Below are positions 1-8,599 of a DNA stretch of 64,000 nucleotides, piece by piece. The position numbers and the translations under genes were made by a program. The stretch is from positions 1-64,000 of the forward strand of contig JARLIO010000059.1 in NCBI GenBank assembly GCA_031291675.1, written 5' to 3'. The first letter of the stretch is position 1, and the number at the start of each line of letters is the position of its first letter. The DNA comes from Azospirillaceae bacterium. Lineage in GTDB: Bacteria > Pseudomonadota > Alphaproteobacteria > Azospirillales > Azospirillaceae. Below the pieces are notes generated by a model. The model was not told the DNA's origin. It saw nothing but the letters and a program-made list of their open reading frames with translations, and made no database searches.

Positions 1-158
1 AGGCCCGCCCCGAGATGGCCACCCGTCACCGAGACCGCGCTGATCACTTCACTGCGTAGCTCATCCGCAAGCTGCTGCAACTGGTCCGGTTCCAGACGGC
101 GCAGATCACTCGGTTGAAGCACCCGATCGAGCAATGGCGTTTTCGTGGCAGGTGTCAC
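1..158 (-). CDS. dxs: 1-deoxy-D-xylulose-5-phosphate synthase, N-terminal fragment
   Basis: This is the first 52 codons of a minus-strand gene cut by the window edge. The translation reads [15 protein letters not shown], then [24 protein letters not shown]. The TPLLD opening and the [12 protein letters not shown] segment are hallmarks of Dxs, the thiamine-diphosphate enzyme that condenses pyruvate and glyceraldehyde 3-phosphate in the first step of the MEP isoprenoid pathway. A GTG start at 158 fits, with GGGAGA six bases upstream. It follows ispA by 40 bp in the familiar xseB-ispA-dxs order, so co-transcription is likely. The thiamine-binding and transketolase domains lie outside the window. 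Confidence 0.93.
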   Translation of the reverse strand, partial: MTPATKTPLLDRVLQPSDLRRLEPDQLQQLADELRSEVISAVSVTGGHLGAG

Positions 159-198
159 CGGTGATCTCCCTTGACCCAACAGTTTGTATTTTTCACAC

Positions 199-1089
199 TC
201 AATTTCGACGCTCGACAACAAATTCGGCAACCTGCTTCAATAAATCAGCGCGATTCCCAAAGATCTCGAGATGGTTGGCCGCTTGCGTCGCCAGCATCAG
301 GGCCTGATCGCGCGCGCGTTCAACGCCGAGCAGCGACACGAACGTGGCCTTGCCGGCCACAACATCCTGCTGCGTCGCCTTGCCGGTTTCTTCCGGTGTC
401 CCTTCGACATCAAGCAAATCATCGACGATCTGGAACGCCAGACCGAGATCATGGGCGAAGGCGCGCAACGCCAGATGCTGGGGCAGCGAGGCACGACCCA
501 GGATCGCTCCGGCTTCGCACGAGAAAGCGATCAGCGCCCCGGTCTTGAGGCGTTGCAGCCGCGTGATCGCGCCCAGGTCCAGGGCTTCATGCTCGGCGAT
601 CAGATCCAGAACCTGACCGCCGACCATGCCGTGGCCACCAGCGGCCTTGGCCAGTTCGGCGACGAGCAGGCAACGGACCTTGGGATCCTCGTGGGTCTCG
701 GGATCGGCCAGGATTTCGAACGCCAGCGTCAGCAGGGCGTCGCCGGCCAGAACCGCGGTCGCATCATCATAAACCTTGTGAACCGTCGGACGGCCACGCC
801 GCAGGTCGCTGTTGTCCATCGCCGGCAGATCATCATGGATCAGCGAATAGCAATGGATGAACTCGACCGCAGCCGCGGCGCGCAGGGCGCAAGCCTGGTT
901 GACGGCAAACAGTTTGGACGATTCCAACAGCAGGAACGGACGTAACCGCTTGCCGCCGCCGAGGCAAGCGTAACGCATCGCCTCGAACAGGGAGGCTTCG
1001 GGCAGCGCCGTCGTCGGCAGGAGATGGTCGATCTCGACCTCAACCGCTTCCACGGTCTCGGCCATCGCGTTCTTGAGCGGAGTATTCAA
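199..1089 (-). CDS. ispA: Farnesyl diphosphate synthase (polyprenyl synthetase)
   Basis: A 296-residue trans-isoprenyl diphosphate synthase that elongates DMAPP/GPP with IPP to make farnesyl diphosphate in the cytoplasm. Both aspartate-rich Mg-diphosphate motifs are visible: the first in [15 protein letters not shown] near residue 85 and the second in FQIVDDLLD near residue 220. The GGGKRLRP segment near residue 45 binds IPP. Length is typical. The start directly abutting xseB is TTG (1089), immediately after the xseB TAA; an ATG lies eight codons further in, so translation may be coupled to xseB or start internally. It lies between xseB and dxs, as is common in proteobacteria. Confidence 0.95.
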   Translation of the reverse strand: MNTPLKNAMAETVEAVEVEIDHLLPTTALPEASLFEAMRYACLGGGKRLRPFLLLESSKLFAVNQACALRAAAAVEFIHCYSLIHDDLPAMDNSDLRRGRPTVHKVYDDATAVLAGDALLTLAFEILADPETHEDPKVRCLLVAELAKAAGGHGMVGGQVLDLIAEHEALDLGAITRLQRLKTGALIAFSCEAGAILGRASLPQHLALRAFAHDLGLAFQIVDDLLDVEGTPEETGKATQQDVVAGKATFVSLLGVERARDQALMLATQAANHLEIFGNRADLLKQVAEFVVERRN

Positions 1090-1347
1090 TTAATCGATCC
1101 GTGCCGGTTCGCGGCCGACGCTGCCATCGGCGGTTATCGTGATCCGTTCCACCTTGGCCTGGGCTTCACGAAGTTTGGCCTCGCAATGGCGACGCAGCGC
1201 CGTTCCCCTCTCGTAAGAGGAAATCGCCTCGTCAAGCTTGCCGCGCCCTTCTTCCAACTGGCGGACGATCCGCTCCAGTTCGGCGAGGGCATCTTCGAAG
1301 CCCAGCGCGGCAATGTCGGCGAAGCCGGGTTCGGGTTGCTCAGCCAT
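1090..1347 (-). CDS. xseB: Exodeoxyribonuclease VII small subunit
   Basis: An 85-residue protein with the compact XseB helical hairpin: FEDALAELERIVRQLEEG, then LDEAISSYERGTALRRHCEAKLREAQAKVE. XseB binds the large subunit XseA and activates degradation of single-stranded DNA to acid-soluble oligonucleotides. Length matches the family (about 80 residues). Its TAA stop is followed without a gap by the TTG start of ispA, so the two are translationally linked. XseA is not in the window. Confidence 0.95.
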   Translation of the reverse strand: MAEQPEPGFADIAALGFEDALAELERIVRQLEEGRGKLDEAISSYERGTALRRHCEAKLREAQAKVERITITADGSVGREPARID

Positions 1348-1506
1348 CGTTGTGATACGCTTATTCCAGAGTGGGACGACGGGTGTGGCGTTGATATGAA
1401 AGCGAGGACACTAGGCGCGCCGGGGGTTTGCCGCAAGAGGAGCGAACACACGCCCGTAAATTTTGCCGCGACCGTGGTCACACGGCCGCGCCTGCGCGAG
1501 CGCCGG

Positions 1507-2436
1507 TCACGGCGCCGCCAGGGCGCGAACATGGGCAACACAGCATGACGCCAACGCGGCGACATCATAACCGCCTTCCAGTGTCGACACGATTCGTCCC
1601 CGGCAATACAGACGGGCCAATTCGACCAGCTTGCGGGTCACCCAGCGGAAATCATCCTCGACCAGATTGAGATCGGCCAGCGGGTCGCGCCAATGGGCAT
1701 CAAAGCCGGCCGAGATCATGATCAGGTCGGGCGGAAAACGGGCAAGGGCCGGCGCCAGGCGCGCCGTGACCGCCCGGCGGAATTCCGGCGACCCCGACCC
1801 TGCCGCCAGGGGTATATTGATGACATTGGCGTGATCGCCGACCTGATCCGCGGCACCCGTGCCGGGATAAAGCGGAGATTGATGGGTCGACAGCAGCATC
1901 AGGGCGGGATCGGGGTCAACCACGACCTGGGTCCCGTTGCCGTGGTGCACATCGAAATCGATGATCGCAACCCGGCGCACATCCCCCCGGGACAGGGCAT
2001 AACGCGCCCCGATCGCGACATTGTTGAACAGGCAGAAGCCCATCGCCCGGTTCGGCTCCGCGTGATGACCGGGTGGCCGCACCGCACAGAACGCCGTTTG
2101 GACCGCGCCATCCAGCACCGCCTCGACCGCACCACACACCGCGCCGACGGCGAGCAGGGCCGCGGCGACCGAGCCTGGCGAGATCATGGTCCCGTCACCG
2201 AGATCGAGCAGTCCCCGGCCCGGTGCCGCGGCCATGATCGCAGCGACATAATCGCGATCATGGACAAGGCTGATCTGGTCGCGCGTCGCCGGGATTGCCA
2301 ACCGGTGGTCGAGCCGCTCGGCCTGCAGAGCGTCGAGCGCCGCCAGAACCGCCCGGAGCCGCTCCGGACTCTCGGGATGATCGTCGCCGGTCACATGCTC
2401 CAGGCACTGCGGGTGATAATAGAGCGCGGTCGTCAT
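1507..2436 (-). CDS. Histone deacetylase family protein (acetylpolyamine amidohydrolase-like)
   Basis: A 309-residue zinc-dependent deacetylase of the arginase/HDAC fold. Visible motifs are HPESPERLRAV near the N-terminus, RPPGHHAEPNRAMGFC with the catalytic His pair, IIDFDVHHGNGTQ with zinc ligands Asp and His, SAGFDAHWRDPL with the third ligand Asp, and the C-terminal LEGGYD. In bacteria the physiological substrates are usually acetylated polyamines or other small amides; the substrate here cannot be read from sequence. The frame is open upstream to 2547, but homology begins at the ATG at 2436 (TTALYYHP). The gene lies upstream of xseB on the same strand with a 159-bp gap, so it may head that transcript or be separate. 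Confidence 0.9.
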   Translation of the reverse strand: MTTALYYHPQCLEHVTGDDHPESPERLRAVLAALDALQAERLDHRLAIPATRDQISLVHDRDYVAAIMAAAPGRGLLDLGDGTMISPGSVAAALLAVGAVCGAVEAVLDGAVQTAFCAVRPPGHHAEPNRAMGFCLFNNVAIGARYALSRGDVRRVAIIDFDVHHGNGTQVVVDPDPALMLLSTHQSPLYPGTGAADQVGDHANVINIPLAAGSGSPEFRRAVTARLAPALARFPPDLIMISAGFDAHWRDPLADLNLVEDDFRWVTRKLVELARLYCRGRIVSTLEGGYDVAALASCCVAHVRALAAP

Positions 2437-2814
2437 CGTTAAACCACCGACTGCAAGAGGAGCAGGGGTCTCATCGATCGTGACGCCATTGTTACAGATC
2501 AGGGATCGGAAGCCGAGCCGAATTCGAGGAAATCGCCCCGATCGCACGCCCGGAAAGCGGGAACCTCCTCGTGGACATCCCGTTGCGCCGCATCGTCAAA
2601 AAAACGCGGCGCACCATAGGCGTCGCCGCTTGGTTGATGATACAAATCGACGCGGAAGGACCAGCAGGAACATATCCCGCCCCCTGCCTGGGCGTAACAC
2701 TGTCAACCATGAGCACAAGCTTTTGGAGTCGCTTTGCCCCTTCGCTCTCGCGGGAATAAATCTCGCCGTGTCGGCTCCGCATCGCCACGAAGACGGGCCT
2801 TGCGCGTCACAGGC
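2437..2814. other. Intergenic region without a supported gene
   Basis: This 378-base stretch separates the deacetylase gene from the TusA-like gene. Short open frames cross it on both strands, but their translations look like compositional noise and none has a ribosome binding site or a recognisable domain. It should carry the promoter of the deacetylase gene near its left edge. I see no RNA gene and no clear terminator. Confidence 0.5.
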
Positions 2815-3048
2815 TCAGTTTTGCTTTCCGATGGTAAAAACCAGGATATCACCCTCGCGGCGACTCTCGACCAGGCAATGGCCTGTCGCGGCACAGAACG
2901 CCGGAAAATCGGTGATCGCTCCCGGGTCGGTGGCCTCAACCACCAGAACGTCACCAACCGCCATCTGTTTCATCATTCGGCGGGCGCGCAAGACCGGCAA
3001 CGGGCAACGCAACCCTTTGGCATCCAGACGTCGGCTCTCGGCCATCAT
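2815..3048 (-). CDS. tusA: TusA/SirA-family sulfur carrier protein
   Basis: A 77-residue single-domain protein. The signature LDAKGLRCPLPVLRARRMM near residues 8-26 contains the Cys-Pro-x-Pro motif, whose cysteine carries the persulfide. The rest, VGDVLVVEATDPGAITDFPAFCAATGH then ILVFTIGK, fits the two-layer alpha/beta sandwich. TusA proteins pass sulfur from cysteine desulfurase towards tRNA 2-thiouridine, molybdopterin or other sulfur acceptors. Two tandem ATG codons (3048 and 3045) are possible starts after a GAGGA. It is a stand-alone gene; no tusBCD or desulfurase is nearby, so the pathway it serves is not shown. Confidence 0.9.
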   Translation of the reverse strand: MMAESRRLDAKGLRCPLPVLRARRMMKQMAVGDVLVVEATDPGAITDFPAFCAATGHCLVESRREGDILVFTIGKQN

Positions 3049-3475
3049 TCCTCATTTGCCAGGTGCGACCCCCGTCACCACGACCGACCCTGCCATCGGT
3101 CGCGCGGAGGACCCGGCGGGCTCAACCCTACAAGCTGGCGCTCCCAGCCGCAACGCGGTCGCGCACCGGCGCCCCTGGCGGGAAGGCGGCGGGCGCCTCC
3201 CCTCTCAAGGCCAGACAGCAAAGGACCGCTGACTTCGAGTCATTCTAATTTCACGAGAAGCCTGGCGCAACCATCCGATGACCGAGGCATTTTAGTGCGG
3301 CACGTGGTCGCAAGGTTGCGGCCTCGCCTAATACCGCTAACATGCCGGAAAGTCAGACCACGCCATCCCACCGGCCGCCACGCCGAAGAACGACGCATAA
3401 ACTAGAAAATGTTCATATAAAGATGCTGGATGCGAGAAATACTGGGCCTGTCGCGTCATTTTCGGAGACAGCGCA
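3049..3475. other. Intergenic region, divergent promoters expected
   Basis: A 427-base non-coding stretch between the divergently transcribed tusA-like gene and the diguanylate cyclase gene. Small open frames here are short and have no domain signature. The right 150 bases are more AT-rich and probably hold the cyclase promoter. No tRNA-like cloverleaf or strong terminator hairpin was seen. Confidence 0.5.
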
Positions 3476-5098
3476 ATGATTTTGAACCTTCGTGGTTTCT
3501 GGCCTCGATACTCACTGCGGAGTGTCACCGTCAGGATCAACATCATTGCGATCGCTCTGGTATTGGCCGGCCTGATTGGCCGCATCATCTTTCTGACGCC
3601 GGAACTGGAAAAGCAGGTCCTGACCCTGTCAGCGTCCCACGAGCTGTCGATCGGCCGCTATGTCGCGCGTGACCTCGGCACCAAGATGATGGCACGAACC
3701 GAACTGCTGGTGCATCTCGCGGCGCACCTGCCGCGACCTCTGTTGACCGATCCCGAGGGCCTGACCGCCTGGCTGGTCGAATGGGGTGATCTCAACCCGT
3801 TATTCTCACACGGCTTTGCGGTTCTGGCCTTGAAGGACCATGCCGTGATCACCGAATACCCGACCCTGCCCGGCAACAGCGAAATCGATCTTTCGCAACC
3901 GGACTGGCTGTTTGAGGCCGCCCGCTCCCGGCGCACCACGATTGCCAGACCGACTCGAGGCAAGGCGACCGGCGAACCGATCATCCTGATTGCAGCCCCC
4001 ATCCTGGACCCCGACGGCAAACCCCTCGCCATTCTGGTCGGCATGACGGCGATCGCGGCCCCCGATTTTCTGGGCGTGCTGCAGGAGGCCAGGATCGGTG
4101 ACACCGGAAGCTTCCTGGTGATCTCACCCAAAGACGGCGTGTTTGTCGCAGGCACCGATCCGGCGCGGATCCTGGCCCCCCTGCCGAAGCCGGGGGTCAA
4201 TGCCCTCCATGACCGGGCGATGGCCGGCTTCCGCGGCACCGGCATGGCAATCAACAACCTGGGCGAGGAGGAGCTGTCGGCCGTCGTCTCGGTCCCGGCG
4301 ACGGACTGGTTCCTGGTCGCCCGCCTCCCGGCCTCGGAGATTTTCCGGGGCGTGACCGAAATCCGCCATTTCATGATGCGCAACAGCGTGGTCATTGCAA
4401 CGGTCGCGATCACGTTCCTGATGGTGGCCGTACCCCGCTTCCTCCGCCCGCTGACCCGCGCGTCACAGGCCATCCACCGCATGGCGACAGGCGAAACCCC
4501 GCTGGCGGCCCTGCCGACCGGAAATGCCGACGAGGTCGGCGAACTGGTCAGGGGCTTCAATTTTCTGGTTGCCCGATTACAGGAGAATGAGGCGCGCCTC
4601 GCCCATATCGCGCATCACGACACCCTGACCGGATTACCCAACCGAACCCTGTTCGACGCCCAGGTGGATCAGGCGATCACCCACGCCCAACAGTCCGGCA
4701 CATCCTTCGCCTTGCTGTTCATTGATCTTGATGGTTTCAAGCCGATCAACGACAGCCACGGCCACGAAATCGGCGATAGCATTCTGTGTCAGATTGCCGA
4801 CCGCCTGCGCCAGCATATCCGTCAATCCGACAGTATCGCGCGCTATGGTGGCGACGAATTCCTGGTCCTGTTGAACGACCTCGACGATCCGCAAGCCAAC
4901 GCCCCCATCGCGGCGGCGGCGCTGCAGGATGTGATCAGCAAGCCGTTCGAAATCGGAACCTTGACGCTTCGCGTCGGGCTCTCCATCGGGATCGCGATAT
5001 TCCCCGATCACGGCACCGATGCCCAAACCCTGTGCAGCCATGCCGATCAGGCGATGTATCGGGCCAAGAAAAGCGGGGCAAACCGCATCGTCATGTGA
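3476..5098 (+). CDS. Membrane sensor diguanylate cyclase (Cache-like, HAMP, GGDEF)
   Basis: A 540-residue inner-membrane protein that should make cyclic di-GMP from two GTP. A transmembrane helix near residues 22-42 is followed by a periplasmic Cache-like sensor domain, with LLVHLAAHLP, DTGSFLVISPKDG and TDWFLVARLPASEIF. A second transmembrane helix lies near 302-320, followed by a HAMP region and a GGDEF domain (about 375-540). The catalytic signature is an intact GGDEF in RYGGDEFLVLL, with an RQSD inhibitory-site motif five residues before it, so product feedback is expected. No EAL domain is present. The start is supported by GGAGACAGCGCA before ATG. It is monocistronic; the ligand is unknown. 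Confidence 0.93.
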   Translation: MILNLRGFWPRYSLRSVTVRINIIAIALVLAGLIGRIIFLTPELEKQVLTLSASHELSIGRYVARDLGTKMMARTELLVHLAAHLPRPLLTDPEGLTAWLVEWGDLNPLFSHGFAVLALKDHAVITEYPTLPGNSEIDLSQPDWLFEAARSRRTTIARPTRGKATGEPIILIAAPILDPDGKPLAILVGMTAIAAPDFLGVLQEARIGDTGSFLVISPKDGVFVAGTDPARILAPLPKPGVNALHDRAMAGFRGTGMAINNLGEEELSAVVSVPATDWFLVARLPASEIFRGVTEIRHFMMRNSVVIATVAITFLMVAVPRFLRPLTRASQAIHRMATGETPLAALPTGNADEVGELVRGFNFLVARLQENEARLAHIAHHDTLTGLPNRTLFDAQVDQAITHAQQSGTSFALLFIDLDGFKPINDSHGHEIGDSILCQIADRLRQHIRQSDSIARYGGDEFLVLLNDLDDPQANAPIAAAALQDVISKPFEIGTLTLRVGLSIGIAIFPDHGTDAQTLCSHADQAMYRAKKSGANRIVM

Positions 5099-5139
5099 CG
5101 GCAACGCCCTGTCACGGCATCACCGCCCGATGCGTCCGC

Positions 5140-5451
5140 TCAGATCGAAACGTCGACCTGCTGCCCCCGGCCGCGCCGACCTTGCCCCGACGTCGCATTG
5201 CTCCGGGCATTCAACACCGCCGCGGAGCGGTCACCGACGCGGGCACGGTCGCCATTCTGACCGCTGGTGGCACTTTTTTCGCTCTTGCCCGCCGGAATAG
5301 CGCCATAGGCCGAAAGGCCCTGCACCGGCGCAGCCGTGGCCGCGACCGCGGCGTAGGCGCCCGCCACGATCTGACCACCACCCGGATTGACAATCTGGCG
5401 CGCATCCGGGGGGATCTGCGCGACCACGACGGGCATTGGACCGATCTGCAT
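5140..5451 (-). CDS. Small hypothetical protein (uncertain)
   Basis: A 103-codon frame with no recognised domain. The N-terminal third is hydrophobic and proline-rich (PMPVVVAQIPPDARQIV), the middle is Ala/Gly-rich, and the basic C-terminus ends in GRGQQVDVSI. The composition looks more protein-like than the overlapping frames, but there is no convincing ribosome binding site. A neighbouring frame (about 5450-5540) also looks plausible, so a frameshifted remnant of a longer protein is possible. It lies between the cyclase and the DUF2336 gene, on the strand of the latter. Confidence 0.35.
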   Translation of the reverse strand: MQIGPMPVVVAQIPPDARQIVNPGGGQIVAGAYAAVAATAAPVQGLSAYGAIPAGKSEKSATSGQNGDRARVGDRSAAVLNARSNATSGQGRRGRGQQVDVSI

Positions 5452-5558
5452 AATAGAGCAGAATACGCCCGCGGCGACGCGATTGCCAGATTTCCGCGCC
5501 CCCGCTCAGCAGGCCGCGGGCGTCGCGCCACGCCGTCCCCGGCACCCCACGGTATCCC

Positions 5559-6830
5559 TCAGTCCATCTCGGAAAACAGCGCCAGCGACCGATTCAAGTC
5601 CGCAGCCGGCAGCGGGTAATCAACCCCCATCCGGGCATTCAGCACGTTCTTGGGCTCGATTTTCGCGACTCGCAACTGGAGCTGCAGGGCACAGCGCATG
5701 CTCAGCCCGGCCTTCCACGCCAAAGCGGTGACCGCCTTGGCGCTCCCCGAGCCGAGGATGCTGTTGACGGTATCCAGCGGCAATTGCGACAAGAGCACCA
5801 GGGCCACCTTGACGAACGTGACATCAGCCCAGGCCAAGGCATCGCTGATCGTCCGCTCATCAAGCATCCCGGCATTATACAGGCGCACCGCGTGCTGCTG
5901 CGGTCCTTCGCCCTGATCTTGGTGAATGTTGAAGTCGAGGCGACGACGCACCACCGATCTGATCTCCTGAACCGTCTCGGCGTCGAAATCGCGCCGGCGG
6001 CTGAGCAGGGTCAGCACCTGCTCATCAACGACTTCGGCGAGGCGCAACGCCACAGCCGGCGGCAGGTGCGCCCGCCGGGCCAGCGGTTCCTGCCACGCGC
6101 CCTTGCGCGCCGAATCGTCCGCCATGTCCCGCAGCGTATCGGGCGACAGCACCGCGCCAGGATTTTCAATCAGCGCCTTGGTCGCCGGATCGTGATGGGC
6201 ATGATAAACGGCATCGACCACCGACGATCCGACCTGATCACGTTGCGCGATCGCCTCCAGTCGCCAGTCAGCCGGACTATCGGCGATGATCGCCAACAGA
6301 TCATCATCGGTCAGACCGATCCAATAGCGCAGGATCGGTTCCCCGACCGCCTGAGCGATATCCTGCGCCAGATGCACACAGATCGAATGGGGCGCACAGG
6401 CGACATCCTTGAGGGCGGACGCGACCGCCTGGCGCACGCTGGAGGCCTCATCCCGCGCCAGCTGGTCGAGCAGGTCAACCGCCAGCTTCATCGTCGTCCC
6501 CGATCCGGACAGGACCGTGGCCAGCCGCTGCGCCAGGATGACGCGGACATCGGGATCCCGGTCCGCGGCCAGCAGGCGCCGCGCCTTCGCCGGCGTTGCC
6601 GCGTTTGCCGCCACGGTTCGCCGCACGGCCGCCGAGGGATCGCTGGCCAGCAGGAACAGGAACTCCGGCGCGATGTCGGGGCGGGCCGCCAGGGACTCGC
6701 GAACCGCCGGATCGGGATGAAGCGCCTGATGGCGTGCTTCGCGATGCGTCGGACCGACGGACGGTTCCATCGGCGAATTTTCGGCCGGCGGTTGGCCGGA
6801 TTGCGGTGGCGTTCCCCGGAAGCGGCTCAT
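5559..6830 (-). CDS. DUF2336 domain-containing protein
   Basis: A helical-repeat protein of about 423 residues matching the DUF2336 family found mainly in alphaproteobacteria. HEAT-like repeats are visible: VRESLAARPDIAPEFLFLLASD, then AVRRTVAANAATPAKARRLLA and DVRVILAQRLA, and the family continues to the C-terminus. Its function is unknown; the repeats suggest a protein-binding scaffold. The frame is open to 6944; in-frame ATGs at 6830 and 6770 are likelier starts because the first part is low-complexity and not conserved in style, and I chose 6830. No operon partner is evident. Confidence 0.8.
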   Translation of the reverse strand: MSRFRGTPPQSGQPPAENSPMEPSVGPTHREARHQALHPDPAVRESLAARPDIAPEFLFLLASDPSAAVRRTVAANAATPAKARRLLAADRDPDVRVILAQRLATVLSGSGTTMKLAVDLLDQLARDEASSVRQAVASALKDVACAPHSICVHLAQDIAQAVGEPILRYWIGLTDDDLLAIIADSPADWRLEAIAQRDQVGSSVVDAVYHAHHDPATKALIENPGAVLSPDTLRDMADDSARKGAWQEPLARRAHLPPAVALRLAEVVDEQVLTLLSRRRDFDAETVQEIRSVVRRRLDFNIHQDQGEGPQQHAVRLYNAGMLDERTISDALAWADVTFVKVALVLLSQLPLDTVNSILGSGSAKAVTALAWKAGLSMRCALQLQLRVAKIEPKNVLNARMGVDYPLPAADLNRSLALFSEMD

Positions 6831-7078
6831 CCCGCCCCGCGATGGAACCGGCCGGGCCATTGGCATCCTCGACAACGCATGCGACGGCTCACAACAAAAA
6901 AACAGCAGCGGCGATTCGCGCCAAAGACGGAACCGACACCTCACGGCTCCTCAATAGCACCGTTCGCGCCCTGGAACCAATCGCGATCATAACGGAAAGA
7001 CTGCCCGGCCGAAGCCAGGCAACCCTTCACCAACAAACCGGCCCCGACGAACCGGCCCCGATGAACCGGCCCGGGGCA

Positions 7079-8533
7079 TCAACGGCCGCGGGCCGCCTTC
7101 ATGGCGACATGGACCTCGTCGGCGACCTGATCGGCAATCGGGCCGATCACAACCTGGACCGAATTGGCCCCGACCTTGACGACGCCCCGGGCACCCAGCG
7201 CCTTCAGAGCCGCCTGATCGACGCGACTGCTGTCCGCGACCTCGACCCGCAACCGGGTGGTGCAGGATTCACAGGTCCGAACATTGGCGATGCCGCCCAT
7301 TGCCGCCAGATAGGACGAACCGCGATTCCCGGCAGCAGCCGTCGCCGGTTCCTCCAGCATCTCATCGTCCTGGCCCGCGTCACCTTCGCGCCCCATGGTC
7401 TTCAGATCGAAGCGGGCAATCACGACCCGGAACAGGACATAATAGACCACAAAATAGACCGCACCGACGGGCAGCAACAGCCAGGGGTTCGTGGCCTTCT
7501 TGAAGTTGATGACATAGTCGAACAGGCCCGCCGAGAAACCAAAGCCCAGCTTGACATTCAGTACATCCATGATGACCAGCGACAGGCCGGTCAACACGGC
7601 ATGAACCGCATACAGCGCCGGGGCCAGGAACATGAAGGCGAATTCCACCGGCTCGGTCACACCGGTCAGGAACGCCGTCAGCGCCATCGACAGCAGGACA
7701 CCGCCGACCCGGGCGCGATGGGCGCTGGGCGCCGCGTGATACATCGCCAGACAGGCGGCCGGCAGACCAAACATCATGACCGGGAAGAAACCCGCCATGA
7801 AGGCGCCGGCGGTCGGGTCACCGGCGAAGAACCGGTTCAGATCACCCGTCGTGCCGTTGTAGTTGCCCAGAATGAACCAGGCCAGGCTGTTGAGAATATG
7901 ATGCAGGCCGGTGACGATCAGCAGACGGTTGAACACGCCGTAGAAGAACAGGCCCAGGTCACCCATCGCAAACACGGTGCGGGCCAGGCCATCAAGCCCG
8001 CTTTCGATCGAGGGCATGCCCCAGCCAAACGCCGCCGCCAGGAACAGACAGGCAAAGCCGGTGATGATCGGCACAAAGCGCCGGCCGCCGAAGAACGCCA
8101 GATAATCGGGAAGCTTGATATCTTTGAAATGATTGTACATCCAGCCGCCGATCAGGCCGCACAGGATGCCCACCGGAATGCTGATATGCTTGGCCATGCC
8201 AGCCTTGAACGCCGCAGCCTTGAGCGCATCAGCAACGATGTCGGGCGGAACCGTGACGATCGACTGGGCGCCAACGATCGTGATGAAATAACCCACGACA
8301 CCGGCCAGTCCGGCGGCGCCATGATTCTCTTTGGCAAAACCAACCGCGACACCGATGGCAAACAGAATGCCGAGATTGGTAAAAATCGCATCGCCGGCGG
8401 CGGCGACAAACGGCAGGTTCAACAGATCCGGTTGACCGATGCGCAGCAGAAGACCGGCAATGGGCAACACAGCAATGGGGAGCATCAAAGCCCGCCCCAA
8501 CTGCTGGACGCCGTTAAATTTAATCGCGCTCAT
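7079..8533 (-). CDS. nagE: PTS N-acetylglucosamine-type permease, EIIC-EIIB domains
   Basis: A 484-residue phosphotransferase permease that imports and phosphorylates an amino sugar. The N-terminal EIIC domain (about residues 1-375) has the glucose/GlcNAc family pattern: LGRALMLPIAVLPIAGLLLRIG, then HHILNSLAWFILG and GVTEPVEFAFMFLAP. The C-terminal EIIB domain carries the phospho-cysteine in CTTRLR (Cys424). No EIIA domain is fused, unlike E. coli NagE, so an external EIIA must supply phosphate; none is in the window. Order IIC then IIB argues for NagE rather than MurP, which is IIB then IIC, although murQ lies just upstream (gap about 66 bp). GGAGGGAATAAGCAA precedes the ATG. Confidence 0.9.
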   Translation of the reverse strand: MSAIKFNGVQQLGRALMLPIAVLPIAGLLLRIGQPDLLNLPFVAAAGDAIFTNLGILFAIGVAVGFAKENHGAAGLAGVVGYFITIVGAQSIVTVPPDIVADALKAAAFKAGMAKHISIPVGILCGLIGGWMYNHFKDIKLPDYLAFFGGRRFVPIITGFACLFLAAAFGWGMPSIESGLDGLARTVFAMGDLGLFFYGVFNRLLIVTGLHHILNSLAWFILGNYNGTTGDLNRFFAGDPTAGAFMAGFFPVMMFGLPAACLAMYHAAPSAHRARVGGVLLSMALTAFLTGVTEPVEFAFMFLAPALYAVHAVLTGLSLVIMDVLNVKLGFGFSAGLFDYVINFKKATNPWLLLPVGAVYFVVYYVLFRVVIARFDLKTMGREGDAGQDDEMLEEPATAAAGNRGSSYLAAMGGIANVRTCESCTTRLRVEVADSSRVDQAALKALGARGVVKVGANSVQVVIGPIADQVADEVHVAMKAARGR

Positions 8534-8599
8534 TTGCTTATTCCCTCCAACGCTTAATCATGACACAGGAACGGCCGGGACCGACGCGACGGCTGCCAC

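Noticed and set aside
271-945. Open frame of 224 codons on the plus strand opposite ispA
   Set aside because: It lies wholly antisense to a well-defined gene, is rich in Arg/Gln from GC-rich codon mirroring and has no ribosome binding site or domain.
2492-2788. 98-codon minus-strand frame upstream of the tusA-like gene
   Set aside because: No recognisable domain, no ribosome binding site, and uneven composition; treated as intergenic.
7079-8533. MurP (MurNAc-specific PTS permease) as identity of the PTS gene
   Set aside because: MurP has IIB before IIC; this protein has IIC before IIB with the CTTRLR cysteine at the C-terminal end, and nagA/nagB-II lie next door, so NagE is preferred.
5784-8557. 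Two very long plus-strand frames (402 and 653 codons) across the DUF2336 and nagE genes
   Set aside because: They mirror the real minus-strand genes; the translations are Arg/Gln/His/Asp-rich without hydrophobic cores or motifs.
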